From positions 1,103,501-1,167,500 of the forward strand of contig CM060195.1 of NCBI GenBank assembly GCA_030549335.1: DNA of 64,000 nt. Direction: 5' to 3'. A program made the translations under genes and the position numbers. The notes under the pieces were generated by a model. It searched no databases and was not told the DNA's origin. It was given only the letters and a program-made list of their open reading frames with translations. Source of the stretch: Pontederia crassipes (Eukaryota; Streptophyta; Magnoliopsida; Commelinales; Pontederiaceae). This document shows positions 1-12,715 of this stretch, piece after piece (the first letter of the stretch is position 1; each line of letters starts with the position of its first letter).

Positions 1-289
1 AGGAGCTAGAGCTGAGTTCATTCAGCAAGGGACAATGTGATTCAACATTTCTTCCTCTTGTTTCCTATTTTTGCTAAAACAAGAGGGTTCAATTTGGACA
101 AACTTTGGTGATGGTGATTCCTGCTCGAAAGAGTGATCTGATTTCCTAACTAAGGCATACAAATTGAGAGGTTGGACCGATGCTAGGACATGTCGAAGAA
201 TTACCGTTTGCCAAAGGGTCAGTTGAGTGGACGCACTCGAGCTTCCCATGTTTTCTAATTTTGAGAGATGATTTATTAATTTTGGAACT

Positions 290-860
290 TCGACCATATA
301 TCTTGACGTTGCTACCTCTCGCCCAAGAGAGTATTCTATTTTCAATCATTGCATGCGTGTCAAGAGGTGGGGCAACGACTAAGTTGCATCTAAGAAGTGT
401 CGATAGTTAGTGTTGTAATGAGGCCGAGAGGTGGCCCAGGAGTACCCCAAGGTCAATTATTTTGCTAAAGTTCCTCTTTGCATGAGGTTGAACGTCATAC
501 ATCATCGATGACAATAACATCTCTCATCCGAGATGGTACTTCATTCCTCAATGGTTGCTCTTGTGCCAAGAGGTGGGGTGCCAATAGGTTATAATAAAGA
601 GATGTTGTCAGTCAGTACTGAACAAGTCCGAGAGGAAAGCTCAAGGCATTTTCTGAATTGTTTTGACTATGTCAATGTTCTACCTTCGTCCTAACTATTT
701 TTTTATTTTATAGTATCGATGACTCTCATTCGATAGGGTAATCTATTCCTCAGCTATTTCATGTGTGCTGAGAGGTGGAGCGACAATTGAGTTATGTCTA
801 AGAAGTCATTGATGATTAGTGCCATATAGGGCCAAGAGATTTTATTTGAGTTTTTTTATC
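290..860. repeat. Degenerate tandem repeat, about 205-bp period, three units
   Basis: Three related blocks begin near 320, 535 and 735. Each carries a version of AAGAGGTGGGG, at 361, 569 and 769, followed about 60 bp later by another CCGAGAG or CCAAGAG motif. The units are only moderately similar, so this is an old array. It has no coding capacity. The stretch 900-1250 is unique-looking DNA with a few CGAGAG-type motifs; I see no gene in it. Confidence 0.55.
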
Positions 861-1249
861 ATTTTTATCTCTCCAAATGGACGGACTTAAAGGAATCCAT
901 CCGAGGAGGATTGTAACTTGCCGGGACTCAATACGGATCGAAAGATTGATTGAGTCCGGACATAAGACACAAGATTCCTATAAGTCTAGTGATAGAGGTA
1001 TGCCGACACATGCCTCCATCTAGATACTCGGCGTTTAAGAACGTTTCATCCTTGTGAGAGCATGACAGATATGTTCTGAGCAATAATCCCATGTGTGCAA
1101 GTCCAGCAACCGGTGAGCACAAGAGTGTGTGACCTAGATGACATTCTCACGAGAGGGAGAGTGTTCATGCATAAGTTGCTAGTTTATGTGTTTTACACTG
1201 GTTCAAGAAACATAAATCTCGAAACTATCTCCTAATTTTAGTGTATTTA

Positions 1250-1917
1250 TTCTGATATTTATTCACACTTACATTAAGAAATTATAAAAATTAATATAAC
1301 TTTATTTGTTGTGACTTTTACTTGTAGTGTTTCACTCTATGATTTCAAATGACTTTCTTAGATTTAGCTTTTATTTCAAAACGGCTTCCATCAATTGTGC
1401 CTTTGATTTTATTAAGGTGGATTGAATTTTAAGTATTATATTGACTGTTTTGCAACCTCATCGTGCGTACTAAAAATTTATAAATTTTAAAACTTATTCG
1501 AAATTTTTTACTAAATATGGACATGTTCATAAGTGAGAACATGTTGTCACCAACTTGATACTTGAGTTGCCAGCCTTTCCCTGAAATTATTTTCTACATT
1601 ATTATACAATCTTACACTTACGCGCACAAATCGGTCACATAAATAATTATGAGTTTATCTTCATTGAAAAATGGCCCATGATTCAAACTTTGAGCACTTT
1701 AGTTAAAATCACAATCAATATTATTATTCCATTCCTAACAAAAAGGAGCTTAGGATAGAGAATCACGTCGATTTTTCTCAACTTTGAAAGTCGAATACAT
1801 ATCATTTTTTTCCCCATCGAATTACTTGCGACATGAACTAGCAAATTGAATTTGGCGAAATTAAGCATCTTGTACAATAAATTATAAATCTATTAGGTAC
1901 TTAACTCTTTCACACGC

Positions 1918-1956
<39 letters not shown>

Positions 1957-2930
1957 CTCCCTAGCTTATTTCAATCATTGATCTACTTTGATCAAAAGTT
2001 ATTAAATTTTATCATTTAAAAATTAATTATCTTAATAATTGATGAATGAATGATTGAGATGCACTCAACATCCCTACATAATAAAAGATGCTTTGAAAAT
2101 ACATTAATCTTATATATATATATTTACATATTAATTAATTAAACATCATGTAACAATAATCACGAAAAGGAAAACACACGTACATTGTTCACACACCAAT
2201 GTTTTTTTTGCGTGAGTTGCGTCGACACGTGTAACTTTTGACTGGTGACATGGACGCGTGGACCTTGTCAAATAATATAAAACTTATTGGGTGCATGCTT
2301 GGAAATTGGAATCACCGATGACATCAAGTTAGATGCATTTGGTCCTTGATGCAGTCATTAAGAAATTTTCAAACACATAGTTCACACTTCATATGAATAG
2401 TATAAGATGCAATTTTGATCCAACCATGTAGAAAAAAAAGCTAAAAGTATTCATGAAAGACAGAACTATATATATAAATTATATAAGACAAAAGGAATTA
2501 TTTCTATTGTATTCAAATAAGAAAAGGTTTCCATTCCTGTTCTTTACTATGACCAAGCACGAATACTACTACTAATAATAGTCCTAGCAAAGTTATCCTT
2601 GAGTTCCCAATTAAATAGAATACATGCCTGAGTGAACAGCTCCCTAACCAGACTAATGAAAGTAGAGACTTTTTTTTTTGCCTTGACCTCATAAAAAAAG
2701 TTGACTTTCTAACGTAGCGTCTAATTTTGACTTGACATCTTAACTTCAGATATGCGAGTTGACTAACTTTTTAAAACGTTGAATGGATTTAGTAAACTAG
2801 ATGGATAAATATCTCAGGTGTTTGTCAAATTATGTACTTATTTCATCCCCATGAGAAAACTACGAAGAAATAAGAAAACAATAATGGTTCAAATTACCTG
2901 TTTGACACGAGTGTGATTATGGATATGATT
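1250..2930. other. AT-rich intergenic DNA with an (AT)n tract
   Basis: No coding exon is supported here. A pure (AT)n microsatellite of 34 bases occupies 1921-1954 and a shorter TATATA run lies near 2113. The rest is AT-rich non-coding sequence. Confidence 0.6.
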
Positions 2931-2932
2931 TT

Positions 2933-3374
2933 GGGGGCGTTTGGATGAAGGATATATTGCAGAGAATAAAATATTTTATTCGGAAGAATATGATATTCTT
3001 CTTATATTTTTTTCTTCTCTTTATTTGGTTTAAAAAAGAATAAAATTTAAATATATACTATTTTATTATTAAAATATTTTATTATAAATACTTGACATTT
3101 ATTATTATAAAAAATAATAATATATGATTATATTATAAAAGAAATAATTAAAAGGTGAAAACGTCGAGAATATCATTATTCTTTCATTTTGATGGAATAA
3201 AATTTTCAACGGAATATATGCTTTTATGTGATAATATAGTGGTATTTCGATTTTTAAGAGTATGATTTCAGCAAAATCGAAATTTGATCACGTTATTCTT
3301 ATTCTTCACACTGTTTGATTATATTCTCGAAATAATTAAATATTTCGTCGTTTATTCGTCAACCAAACATCCTC
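2933..3374. mobile_element. Putative MITE
   Basis: The left end reads TTGGGGGCGTTTGGATGAA. The reverse complement of the right end reads TTGAGGATGTTTGGTTGAC, giving imperfect terminal inverted repeats of about 19 bp around an AT-rich, non-coding 440-bp core. Ends containing GTTTGG are common in plant MITEs. I could not find a clear target-site duplication, so the superfamily is undecided. Confidence 0.45.
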
Positions 3375-4280
3375 AATTGGTGTATTTTTTCCTTCATTTT
3401 ATCCTTGTTGTTCAGTCCTAAATGTTAAAGCAATATTTCCTCGTATGATTTTCACTTGTCTTGTGAAGGCCGACATGAATCAACCAAAAAAGGGATCAAA
3501 GTTTTGGGTTCTACTTTCCATATTGTAAATTAATGGATACATCGAATAATTTTTGTAAGGAAAAGGACTATTTTTGTTTTGAATTTAAAATTAATTTGTA
3601 AGTGGAGAACCGTCTAAATAGGACATATATAAATACACTGAGCCTAATTGCTTTCCAATAAACAAGTTAGGCAAAATGAAGAAATAAAATGAAAGCTGCA
3701 GTTAGTGTCGTTAATAGTAAAATTCAATGCAAATACTCTTCAGGAAAATACAAGTTAAAGCATTTTTTTTATGATGGGTTATGTAAATAAAATATTATTT
3801 GAATAAATTATGTTACTTTTCCAATAATGTATTAAATAATTTATTTAATCTGTAGAATACATAAGAGTAGAAAATTTCCGTTTCTTTTTTCCTAAATTAT
3901 ATTAATTAACTTATAAGTGTTATTAATTTGCTACGAAACATAAAGATTATGGAACTTTTGTTATAGACCAGTTTAGCTCTCGAATTATAAAAAATACATT
4001 AATTATAAGAAAAGTAATTTAATTTATTAAAAGGAGTTTTGATAGGATTAAATTATTAATTTAAATACAAAAGTTAAATTCAAAATAAATCTTTCTTAAA
4101 TTTATATCATATTAAAATGATTATATAATAATTTTTTTTAATTATCGGTGCAATTTAGCACTACATGTTAATACTTTGATTAAAAATATAAAGTTAAATG
4201 ACTAAATAAACTTGGAACAAAAAGTTAAATGCTTAATTAACGTGCAAAACACAGAAAAAAGTGTGAGTATGTATCACTTA
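3375..4280. other. AT-rich intergenic DNA upstream of gene 1
   Basis: Very AT-rich with no open reading frame of note. I see nothing in it beyond homopolymer and AT runs until the promoter-proximal motifs that start at 4282. Confidence 0.5.
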
Positions 4281-4281
4281 C

Positions 4282-4318
4282 GGCCCATGGATTAGTAGCC
4301 CAACAAAACATAGGCCCA
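4282..4318 (+). promoter_or_regulatory. Cluster of site-II-like GGCCCA motifs in the gene 1 promoter
   Basis: GGCCCA at 4282-4287, AGCCCA at 4297-4302 and GGCCCA at 4313-4318 lie 75-110 bp before the ATG at 4392. Clustered TGGGCC/TGGGCT (site II) elements, here on the opposite strand, are known TCP-factor sites enriched upstream of plant genes for ribosomal and mitochondrial proteins. This fits the predicted mitochondrial product. No convincing TATA box lies between them and the ATG. Confidence 0.5.
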
Positions 4319-4391
4319 TATAGATTTCTCTGACTCTGACAGCCCTCTTCTCCGTTCAGTCTTCTCCTCGTTGCCTGGAGAACTTTTTTTC

Positions 4392-7340
4392 ATGGCGACT
4401 GCCTCGAAGCGACTCGCCCATGGCGTCCGCCGTCTCCTTCTCCACCACCAGTTCCCCTCCAGACCCCTTCCTCCGCCTCCCATTACCCCCTTGCAAAGCC
4501 GCCTCTTCCATTTCGCCTCCCCGAGCCCCTCCAAAACCTCTCTACCGGGATCTCAAATCGGAGCTCTCTCACGTTTCCTCTTTCCCGCACCCAAATCTCT
4601 CCATCCGAGCTCGAGACGTTTGCACATTCTTGGCTCTGGCGTCAGGGGGCTCGGACGATTCTCTGAAAGAGGCAATTTTCTTGCCCGCGGCCATGGTTTC
4701 CGGCTTTTCTCGGCGAAAAGTTCGAATCTTGGAAAGTTCGGTGGGCTGGGAAAGTCCGGGGCCTGGAAGCCGATGGGCATCGTCGCCTCAACGGTTGCGC
4801 GGTATCGCGAAGCGGCCGGGCTGCAGGTAGAGGCCTTCTGGAAGAGGAACTACATGTTCCTCGTCGGAGCCTTGGGGATCGTCGTCTGCATCGCGCTGTG
4901 GCGGATAATGTTCGGTATTGCTAGCACTTTCGTCGGGCTGTCGGAAGGGATGGCCAAGTACGGGTTCCTTGCTCTGGCCACCGCCATTGTGTGCTTCACA
5001 GTGAGTTGTAGTGCTTCACTTCATTTTGTGCAATGTGTAGGACAAATTTTGGCAATATAGATGTATGGTTAGCTCTTACTAAAAGAAAATGATTGCAAGT
5101 GGCATATACTGTGTGGATTGCGAAGTTTGTGAATTTTGCAATTCGAAAGTGACTTGTTGTCAGTCCATATTAAATACTAGGAGAAATTTGGATGCTTAGA
5201 GCTAATAAAACTGAAATGTCTTGGAAGCTCTTGTCATGCTAGCTAGTGAGGACAACGGCTATGAATTTTGAGCCTGCGCCTCTTTGCTCCAAGAGTACAC
5301 GTCATTATACCAAATGGATACAATGATGGTGAGACTCGTTTACAGAGTGGTTTAACATATGTATAACTGTCTTTTTTAGCAATATCAACTTAGAGCTGAA
5401 TGATAATTTCAACAAATACAATGAAACATTCTCAAATAAATACATAGAAATACTTGAGTAAGAACATATGAAAGTATACACTTATACCAAAAGTGATGAT
5501 AAATAATGCACTGTGATTTTATAATTACCATGAGAAAAGAAAATTGGTTATTTGTGAAAAGATAAATGGTTGACCCCACAAATAGATGATGCACTTAATC
5601 AAAGTCAGGAATAACTTGGGATTAACTGTTATTGTGCTTACTCTGTGACTTCTTACTAATGAGAAATTCTGTGCTCCTTGTAGTTGCTATAACAAATTCT
5701 ACTTAGTTGTCCTGACATTAGCATAATTGTTGTGAAGTGGCTTTATACAGTTGTTGCAAAAAATCAGAGAAGCTTTCGGAAGGAAGCCTTTCATTACCAA
5801 TTCCTTTTTTGATTGGTTTTTTTATCATGTCATTATGCTACCATTTGCGATCTATAGTGTCCGTGTTGAAAGAAGCAAAACATGCCTAATTTATTCATAA
5901 TTGCCTAATGTTGGATGAATGACAAGTAAAACGACAATGAGAAAATAGTAGGTAAAGGACTAAAACATGTGAGAAGTCCGCCATTAAACTTTTTAAATTC
6001 TCCTAAGAAAAATTAAACTTTTTAAATTATCTCCTCTGTGATCCTGTCCCATCAAAATCAAGTACGAATAGTTCTTCCCTTTCTCATGGAGTTCTTGAAA
6101 AGTTGACATATTCCTACTTATTGATTAGTTTATTAAGATGATATGATTCCTCATATACAATATGGACGGCTCATTACTAGAGGTATTCTGTAAATTGGGT
6201 AGTCAAATTTTCAGTATCTAAAGTACTTCTTTTTTCCAGGGCATATATGTTCGTGCTAGATTCACTCTTAACCCAGACAAGATTTATAGAATCTCTATGA
6301 GGAAATTGAATACGTGTGCTGCAATTCTTGAGGTTCTGGGAGCTCCCCTAACTGGGACAGATGTGAGAGCGTATGTGATGTCAGGAGGTGGACCAAAATT
6401 GAAGAACTTCAAACTGAAGCTTGGTGGTGAAAGGTGTTTCCTCATTTTTCCCATCCGAGGATCTGAAAGAAGAGGTCTAGTAAGTGTTGAGGCCAAGAAG
6501 AGGAAAGGGCAGGTAATTTTTTCATTACCATACATTTTTGTTTATGCAAATTTCTTTGACGCATAGCATGTCTTTGTGTTATAAACATTCTTGCCATTAA
6601 GTTTTGATTGCAATCAAAATGGTTATTGCTATGAGATATTGAATAAGTTGTTAGCCTGTGAGATATTGAATAATATATATAATTCTATTTGCCACCTTAT
6701 AGATCTTTAGTCTACCAGAATAGCCATTCAACTAGCAGAACCCTTTTCCAAGTCTGAGATTGATGATCCCAAGTCTGAGAATAAGCTTTTTAGTTTTTCA
6801 CTCTTTTTTTTTTGTGATGGAGTGGTTAGCTTCTTATGTTAGTGGAAGTGATCTCTCAGGAGGCTAGTATTTGTATTATTACATATACAAAATACTGAAG
6901 TAATATGTTTTTCTCTTGGCAATGCCATGCTTTTGACATTAATTATTGATAAGAACTTTCTATGCTGATCGGTATCCATCTTTTCACCTCTCAAATTGGT
7001 ATGCTTGAAACAGACTTTCTGGATGATACTTTCTTTTTTGCAGTATGATATTAAGCTGCTTGCAATTGATATACCTATGGCAACTGGACCTGATCAGCGA
7101 TTGTTCCTTATTGGTGATGAGCAAGAATATAAAGTTGGAGGTGGTTTGATATCTGAATTAAGGGATCCCATTGTAAAAGCATTGGCTGCAGAAAAGGAAT
7201 TCGAAGATCTTGATCAGAAGGAGGACGAAGAAGATGAAATTAGAGAACGTGAGGAGGCAGAAAGAAAGCAGCGAGAGAAAGAAGAAAGAGCCATTGAAGA
7301 GGCAGAAAGAAAGAAGTCCAAGGAGACAGAGATAAGATGA
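4392..7340 (+). CDS. Predicted mitochondrial inner-membrane protein with Coa1/Tim21-like domain
   Basis: Exons 4392-5000, 6240-6512 and 7044-7340 join in frame (phase 0 introns, GT-AG) to give 392 aa. The ATG sits in a good context (ATGGCG). Residues 1 to about 110 are rich in Arg, Ser and Pro with almost no acidic residues, like a mitochondrial presequence. Two hydrophobic segments follow: about 154-174 (YMFLVGALGIVVCIALW) and about 190-208. The region 204-320, with LEVLGAPL and GLVSVEAKKRKGQYDIKLLAI, resembles the Coa1/Tim21-type fold, in which a Gly-rich loop is followed by a V-E-A-x-K strand. The C-terminus from about 345 is a charged Glu/Lys/Arg coiled coil. Known Coa1/Tim21 proteins act in cytochrome oxidase assembly or inner-membrane protein import. 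That role is inferred here from fold resemblance only. GGCCCA motifs precede the gene. AATAAA-like sequences near 7450 may mark the 3' end. Confidence 0.72.
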
Positions 7341-7850
7341 CAGGAAGCTAAGATCCAAGATCTCACATCTGCGTCACTATTTTTTTCCCATGTGTCAATA
7401 CAACACCTCCCTTGTTGCATGCTTCTTTGGAAAAAAAAAGGAGAAAAATGAATAAATAACAAAACTTCCTGTTTTGTTTAGAAGTCATGTTTGCTTCATC
7501 CTTATGGTCCTATAATTCCGCTTCTTGATTGTGAAGCAGGAGAGCGTTCGGTAAACCCAGTTGGTTGCATTTGATGCCTCTGCTTTCTTAGATGATGAAT
7601 AATTTTACAAAATATTGTATTGTCTATTCTTTTCCATGTTCATGTTCTTCAGCCTCTGCATCATCCATGAATTGCATGCCTTCCAAAGATTTTTTTTCTG
7701 CTGATATGTTTATGACAGATATGAATGCCATTATTTTTCTTTCCATTGCAGCACACGTATTCAAGAAAATAATAGTTCCCGTTTTTGTTTTTTGCTTTGT
7801 TGATTGATTAACTCCAGTTATATTCAACTCATGCAGAGGTGTATACTTTG
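7341..7850 (+). other. Probable 3' UTR and downstream flank of gene 1
   Basis: Follows the TGA at 7338-7340. It contains AATGAATAAATAAC at 7447-7460, which could serve as a polyadenylation signal. No domain or further exon is recognised; the short open frames here look accidental. Confidence 0.35.
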
Positions 7851-10220
7851 GAAGTCATAATACCATTAACCATCTATTAGTTTGATGCACTGGCAAATTT
7901 AAAAGAAAGATGATAGCACAGATATTTTAAAAGAAAGTTCATTCAACACTTTTGGTGGAGCAAGACTTGCGAAATTGCTGTTGAAATATGTTTATGTTAT
8001 GATTTTCAACGTCAAAATTAGCGTTTAAAGTAATGTTTAGAGATTTAAACATTATTTTTTTACTTGATAAATGACAGTGTTTAATGTTTCACATGAAAAT
8101 ATTAAAAAGTTATTTTTATAAATGTTAGCAGTTTATAATTTTTTCTAATTTCATCCTTATCTTATTATTATTGAATTTTCTCAACTTATCTTATTATTTT
8201 CTGGTAACAATGAATAAAAAATTAATTTAATAATTAATATTTTTGTATCATGTGTGCATTATATAAAACTTATTGTCAATATAAATATCTATGAATTTTC
8301 TCAAAAAAATAATTGTGAGATTTTATTTTATTTTATTGAGATATAAATAATTTATTTATTACATTATAATAGAAATTGTATAGTACTTGAATTAAATAAT
8401 TTATCATTATCTAATTATGTTATTTTATATTTATCAGTTAATTCTAATTGCTAATGATCATTTGATATGCGCTAGTTAAATCATTATTCTTTTTATCAAA
8501 GTGCTAATAATGTCAAAGAGAGTCTAAAACATATATGAAATGTTGGGCAATTTAGAACCCTTTTAAGGTTTTTGATAAATTCTTATTCAAGTAGAGTACA
8601 AAGTTAAATATAAAATGTTGTAAATTGATCTCGTTAGCGTATAGTGTTTAGAGTTTAACAAGTGTATCTTTTCAAAATTAAAATTTTTAAAAAATATTGT
8701 TGGAGTTAATATCTTTTTTTTCTATTTATGATATGAATGCATTACCATCTTGTTGGGCAATATACTTTAGTACAGTATCTGTTAGTAGAGTATAATTTTT
8801 TTTTATTAATTTAAACTCTTTTTAAGGTGTTCAATACATTCTTAGAAGTTCAAATTAAAAGACTACAAATTATTCTAATTGGCCTATAATATTTAGAAAT
8901 TAACAAATGTATCTTTTTCAAAATATCCTTATTGATTTTCTTTAGATAATTGTTTTTACTTCTTTGTTCCCTATTATAAAACATCTGATATTTATTCTTT
9001 TATTACTTCACATCTCTATATTTTTCTATCAAATTAACTAGCCCTATAATTTTATTTTATTTTGATCAATATTTTTTTTTCATTTTTCTTAGATAACAAA
9101 ATTACTAATTGTTATGTTATAAATTTTATCTTAATGCGTTAAGAATATCAATTATATTTTTATGTTCATTTGTGCCATTTTATCGCTATAGTTATATTTA
9201 TCAAATACTCATATTAATTTTACTAATTTAACCTTTTTTCATTATGAATAAAATTGTTATTCATTAGTTGAATTGCTCTCGAGGGCGTGCGTTACCTTTT
9301 TACCTTACCTAACAATCTACGTTGCCTAATAGATAATAGAAACATTATCATATATTAAATTACCAGTAATGTGTATTACCTTATTTACTATGTACAAATA
9401 ATATTTTCAATAATTTAAATGACACTTTATGATTTTTACTAAAATACCATTTATCACTAATATTAAGTTAAATATTATATAATTCGACTAAAAACTAAAA
9501 AATATAATAAATTAAATAAATATAATTATAAATATTTCATATATTTTTAAATGAAAATAATGGTAATGTATATAATATTTAAAATAATAACTAAACAATA
9601 ATATGCAATTCATATCAATAACAATAATAAATAATTTTAAAATAAACTGATATCATTAATTATGATGGTAATAATATTATTTATTATTTTTATATAAATT
9701 TTTATATTATTTTTATATTTTATTTGTTTAATATTAGAAATGGCAGGAATGAAAAAAAAAGATTATCATTTGGATGACAATATAAATGAACACCCCTTTT
9801 TAGTTAATATGAATTTCTACTTCATAGATAATCTGCATTTTTACGTAATTCAGATTACCTGCAAATTTAAAAAAATAAACAAGGCAACATGGGGCAGGTA
9901 ATTTAATTTCATATCACTAATAATATAGGAAGATTAATTGTAGAAAAACGTCTCTCGGTATCATGCCATGAAAATTATCTTAATGAATTAAGAATATCAA
10001 TTACATTTCTATGTTCATTTGTGTCATTTTACAAACAATTATTATATTTATCAAATATTTATATTAAGTTTACTAATTTAACCATTTTCACTATATCGTA
10101 ATCCTTGGAAGTGTGATAGGACATTTTGTGTAGTGCATAAAAAATTATCTTAAAAAATAATTCTTATCACAATGAAGTAAATCTTTTGTTAAAGTTATGT
10201 GTAACTTTAATAACCACGCT
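7850..10220. other. AT-rich intergenic DNA
   Basis: No gene seen. It holds one imperfect direct repeat, listed separately, and many A/T runs. Parts of 7990-8330 resemble 23500-23770, including a CTCAACTTATCTTATTATTT versus CTCAAGTTATCTTGTTACTT core. This suggests a dispersed AT-rich repeat family. Confidence 0.5.
9126..10090. repeat. Pair of about 120-bp direct repeats 850 bp apart
   Basis: The block at 9126-9245 and the block at 9974-10090 share long near-identical runs, for example AAGAATATCAATTA, TTCTATGTTCATTTGTG-like and TTTACTAATTTAACC. By eye identity is about 80 percent or better. The sequence between is AT-rich and non-coding. It could be an old non-autonomous element flanked by short LTR-like repeats, or a segmental duplication. 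Terminal TG...CA ends are not evident. Confidence 0.5.
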
Positions 10221-10519
10221 TCTCTCTCTCTATATATAGCATTAAACTCATATACATATATAGGTGTATAATATAGGTATAGTAGTACATAAGTATAGTT
10301 GTTGGATGTGACATTGTGACATACCAACACTTATATAAAACATAAAAATATCAACACAAGATAAAGATTCACTTCCAAACCAAGATAGCATCATAAATGC
10401 ACCTTTGGGATAATAATAATAATCATAAGGTATTAATAATAACTAAAGACACCACCACCTCCATTTTATTTTATTTCATTTTATGTCCCCTCCACCACCC
10501 GCACCTTTTCAAATTTAAT

Positions 10520-10865
10520 TTGGACTTGCATTTGTGGGCGAAGGGGGAGGAGCCTTCACGACACTCCACTGTCCCTAGGGCACGTCCGCAACCGTCGTCG
10601 CCTATCCATTTCCGATCCCTATCCGCCAGCCGTTCCTCGGGGCTCCGGCGGCCTTGCCGCCGCCGAAGCACATCTCCGACCCGAAGAAGAACTCCGGTAC
10701 CGGCCGTCGCCGACTTGCTTGCCGTATCGAGCTGTTGCGTCCTTATCCTTCTCGCTTCCTCGGGGCTTTGCTCTAGGAGCAAGACGCGCTCCACCGGAGG
10801 TCAATGCGAGGATAAAAATCTCATATTTGCTTCAGTTTCTTGCTTGGGGCTTCGCGGATCTTGCC
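10520..10865 (+). other. Candidate non-coding first exon (5' UTR) of the first serine/proline-rich gene
   Basis: A sharp GC-rich island (about 10540-10810) in AT-rich surroundings ends near a good donor, GCC|GTAAGC, at 10866. The coding exon of the downstream gene begins after a convincing acceptor (TTTTGGTCTTCAG) at 12710, only five bases before its ATG. An upstream leader exon and a leader intron of about 1.85 kb are therefore needed. A CTATATATAG box at about 10230-10240 lies some 300 bp upstream and could be a TATA element. The open frame through the island shows no recognisable protein. The extent is an estimate. Confidence 0.4.
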
Positions 10866-12710
10866 GTAAGCAGTTGATTGATGTGGATTACTTGCCGGAT
10901 CATACGTGCATTTGTAGTTTTGTTCTTCTATTGCGAGGTTTTAGGATATCTTTGCTGTCTCTTACGTGTCTGATCTGAGCATCTTATTGATATTTCTAAC
11001 CCAAGAACTTTGGTAGAATGCTCGTGGCAAGATTCTACTTTGTTGTCTGTTAGGGTAAAGTTTGTATTTCTGTATTATTTATGGTCAAGTCTCAGGGATT
11101 TTGCTTCATAGTTCAATATCCATCCATAAAGGGGCAATGCCTTAATCATTAAAAACTTCAATTTTCTTCAGGTAGGCAGGTGAACTTGTTAGTTCTAGCT
11201 TTTTGGGCCTGTTACTTGTTATAAAAAACTAGAGAAATTATTGTTCATGCTTTCCAACTTAAAGTGAAGTATGGGAGCTTATGGTTTGACAAGAACCCTT
11301 TCGTGGTCAGTATGTGACGACAGACCAAATTTGTGCATCCATGATGCAAATATTTTAACATGAGCAAAGATGCTATTCCTTTGTCATGGACTACTGGGTT
11401 GCAATTTAAGTGGTTGTTTGGCAGTTGGAATGAATATGATCAGCCATCTGTTGACATATTTTGAATTTTGTCCTCACTGTCATTTAAATATGAGGTCAAT
11501 ATTGTTCCTGGATGCGGGTGCAAGTTTAGCGGACCCTGTACAATGTGAGCCTCTATTAAAGCCTGTCTGTTCAGGAACTTCTGCCGTGCCGTTTCAAAAA
11601 AAAAAAAACTTCTGCCGCCATTCAAAAATGTAATTTGGCAGTCGATATGATGGTTGAAATATGAATATGCCACTTTAAGTGAATCAGGGTCTCAGTTTTA
11701 ATTCTCATGTTAAAATATAGATTCTTAAGATGTATTTTGACACATATTTATAGCATGAAGAGCACATAAGAGGAAATACTATACTTTTTTCCTTAGTGTA
11801 CTAAGCCTCATTCCAGATGGTTAATGTCATTAATTTAATACAAATATAGTAGTATCCCAAAATGAAACATCCATCATGCCCTGTATTTTCCTGATATTTT
11901 AGTGTATATCTTGGGCTATTCCTTTTGAATTTATGTTAGTATGAACCATCATTAAAAAATCTTACTGTGTAAATAAGGATGATGTGAGAGGCATCACCAT
12001 GCAGCTTTCTCAAGTGGTGCGCTGCTATGCCTTCTTGGTTTATGATAATTGCTACACAGTCTGGATGTGTCACTAGTTATATAGTTTGGGGCTGTTCATA
12101 TATGGAAGGTGCGGTGAATTGAAGGGATTTGTACGATTTGGTTTGGACCAATTGTCGATGAAACCAATGGGTATGTGGAGTTGATATGAGTACTGGGGTT
12201 ACTATTGCTTGCATGCCAACTGTTTCCTTTATTTACTGTCTGGCTTAAATTTCCTCTTTTACAAAATATCTTAATCTCTCTTAATTATTCAGTTACTTTT
12301 GTGTAAAGATTTCATGGTAGAAGCTTCAGCAACCTTGGTTGTTGATTTAATGAAATCTTTCAGTTTAGTAAATACATATCATTAACAAAACTAGTAAATA
12401 CTTACCCATTACAAAAGTGTTAACTTATCTCAGAGAAGACATTGATATTCTAGTGCCATTTACCAGAAGTTTCATGATATCGTACTGCATATGATCAGTT
12501 TACATTGTGCAGTTTACCGGAAGTATTAACCCATCTGGCTGTTAACTGTATTACGTGGACACTCACTATTGGAATATCTCCTATAGTAGATTTAGTACCA
12601 CTCTTCTCTCCATGAATTTCTGTTCTGTGCTTTTTTGGTGCTTAATGAATTGTTGAGTTCATATAAATGACACAAGACTAGGGTAGTTTTGGTTGAATTT
12701 TGGTCTTCAG
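10866..12710 (+). other. Probable 5' UTR intron
   Basis: Runs from a GTAAGC donor at 10866 to a CTTCAG acceptor at 12709-12710. It is T-rich, has no recognised coding exon, and holds an A12 run near 11598. Long leader introns are common in plant genes. The assignment depends on the leader exon being real. Confidence 0.38.
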
Positions 12711-12715
12711 TAGAG

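Noticed and set aside
10397-10978. Open frame of 193 codons through the GC island
   Set aside because: It begins in AT-rich repeat sequence, has no recognisable domain, and the region fits a leader exon better.
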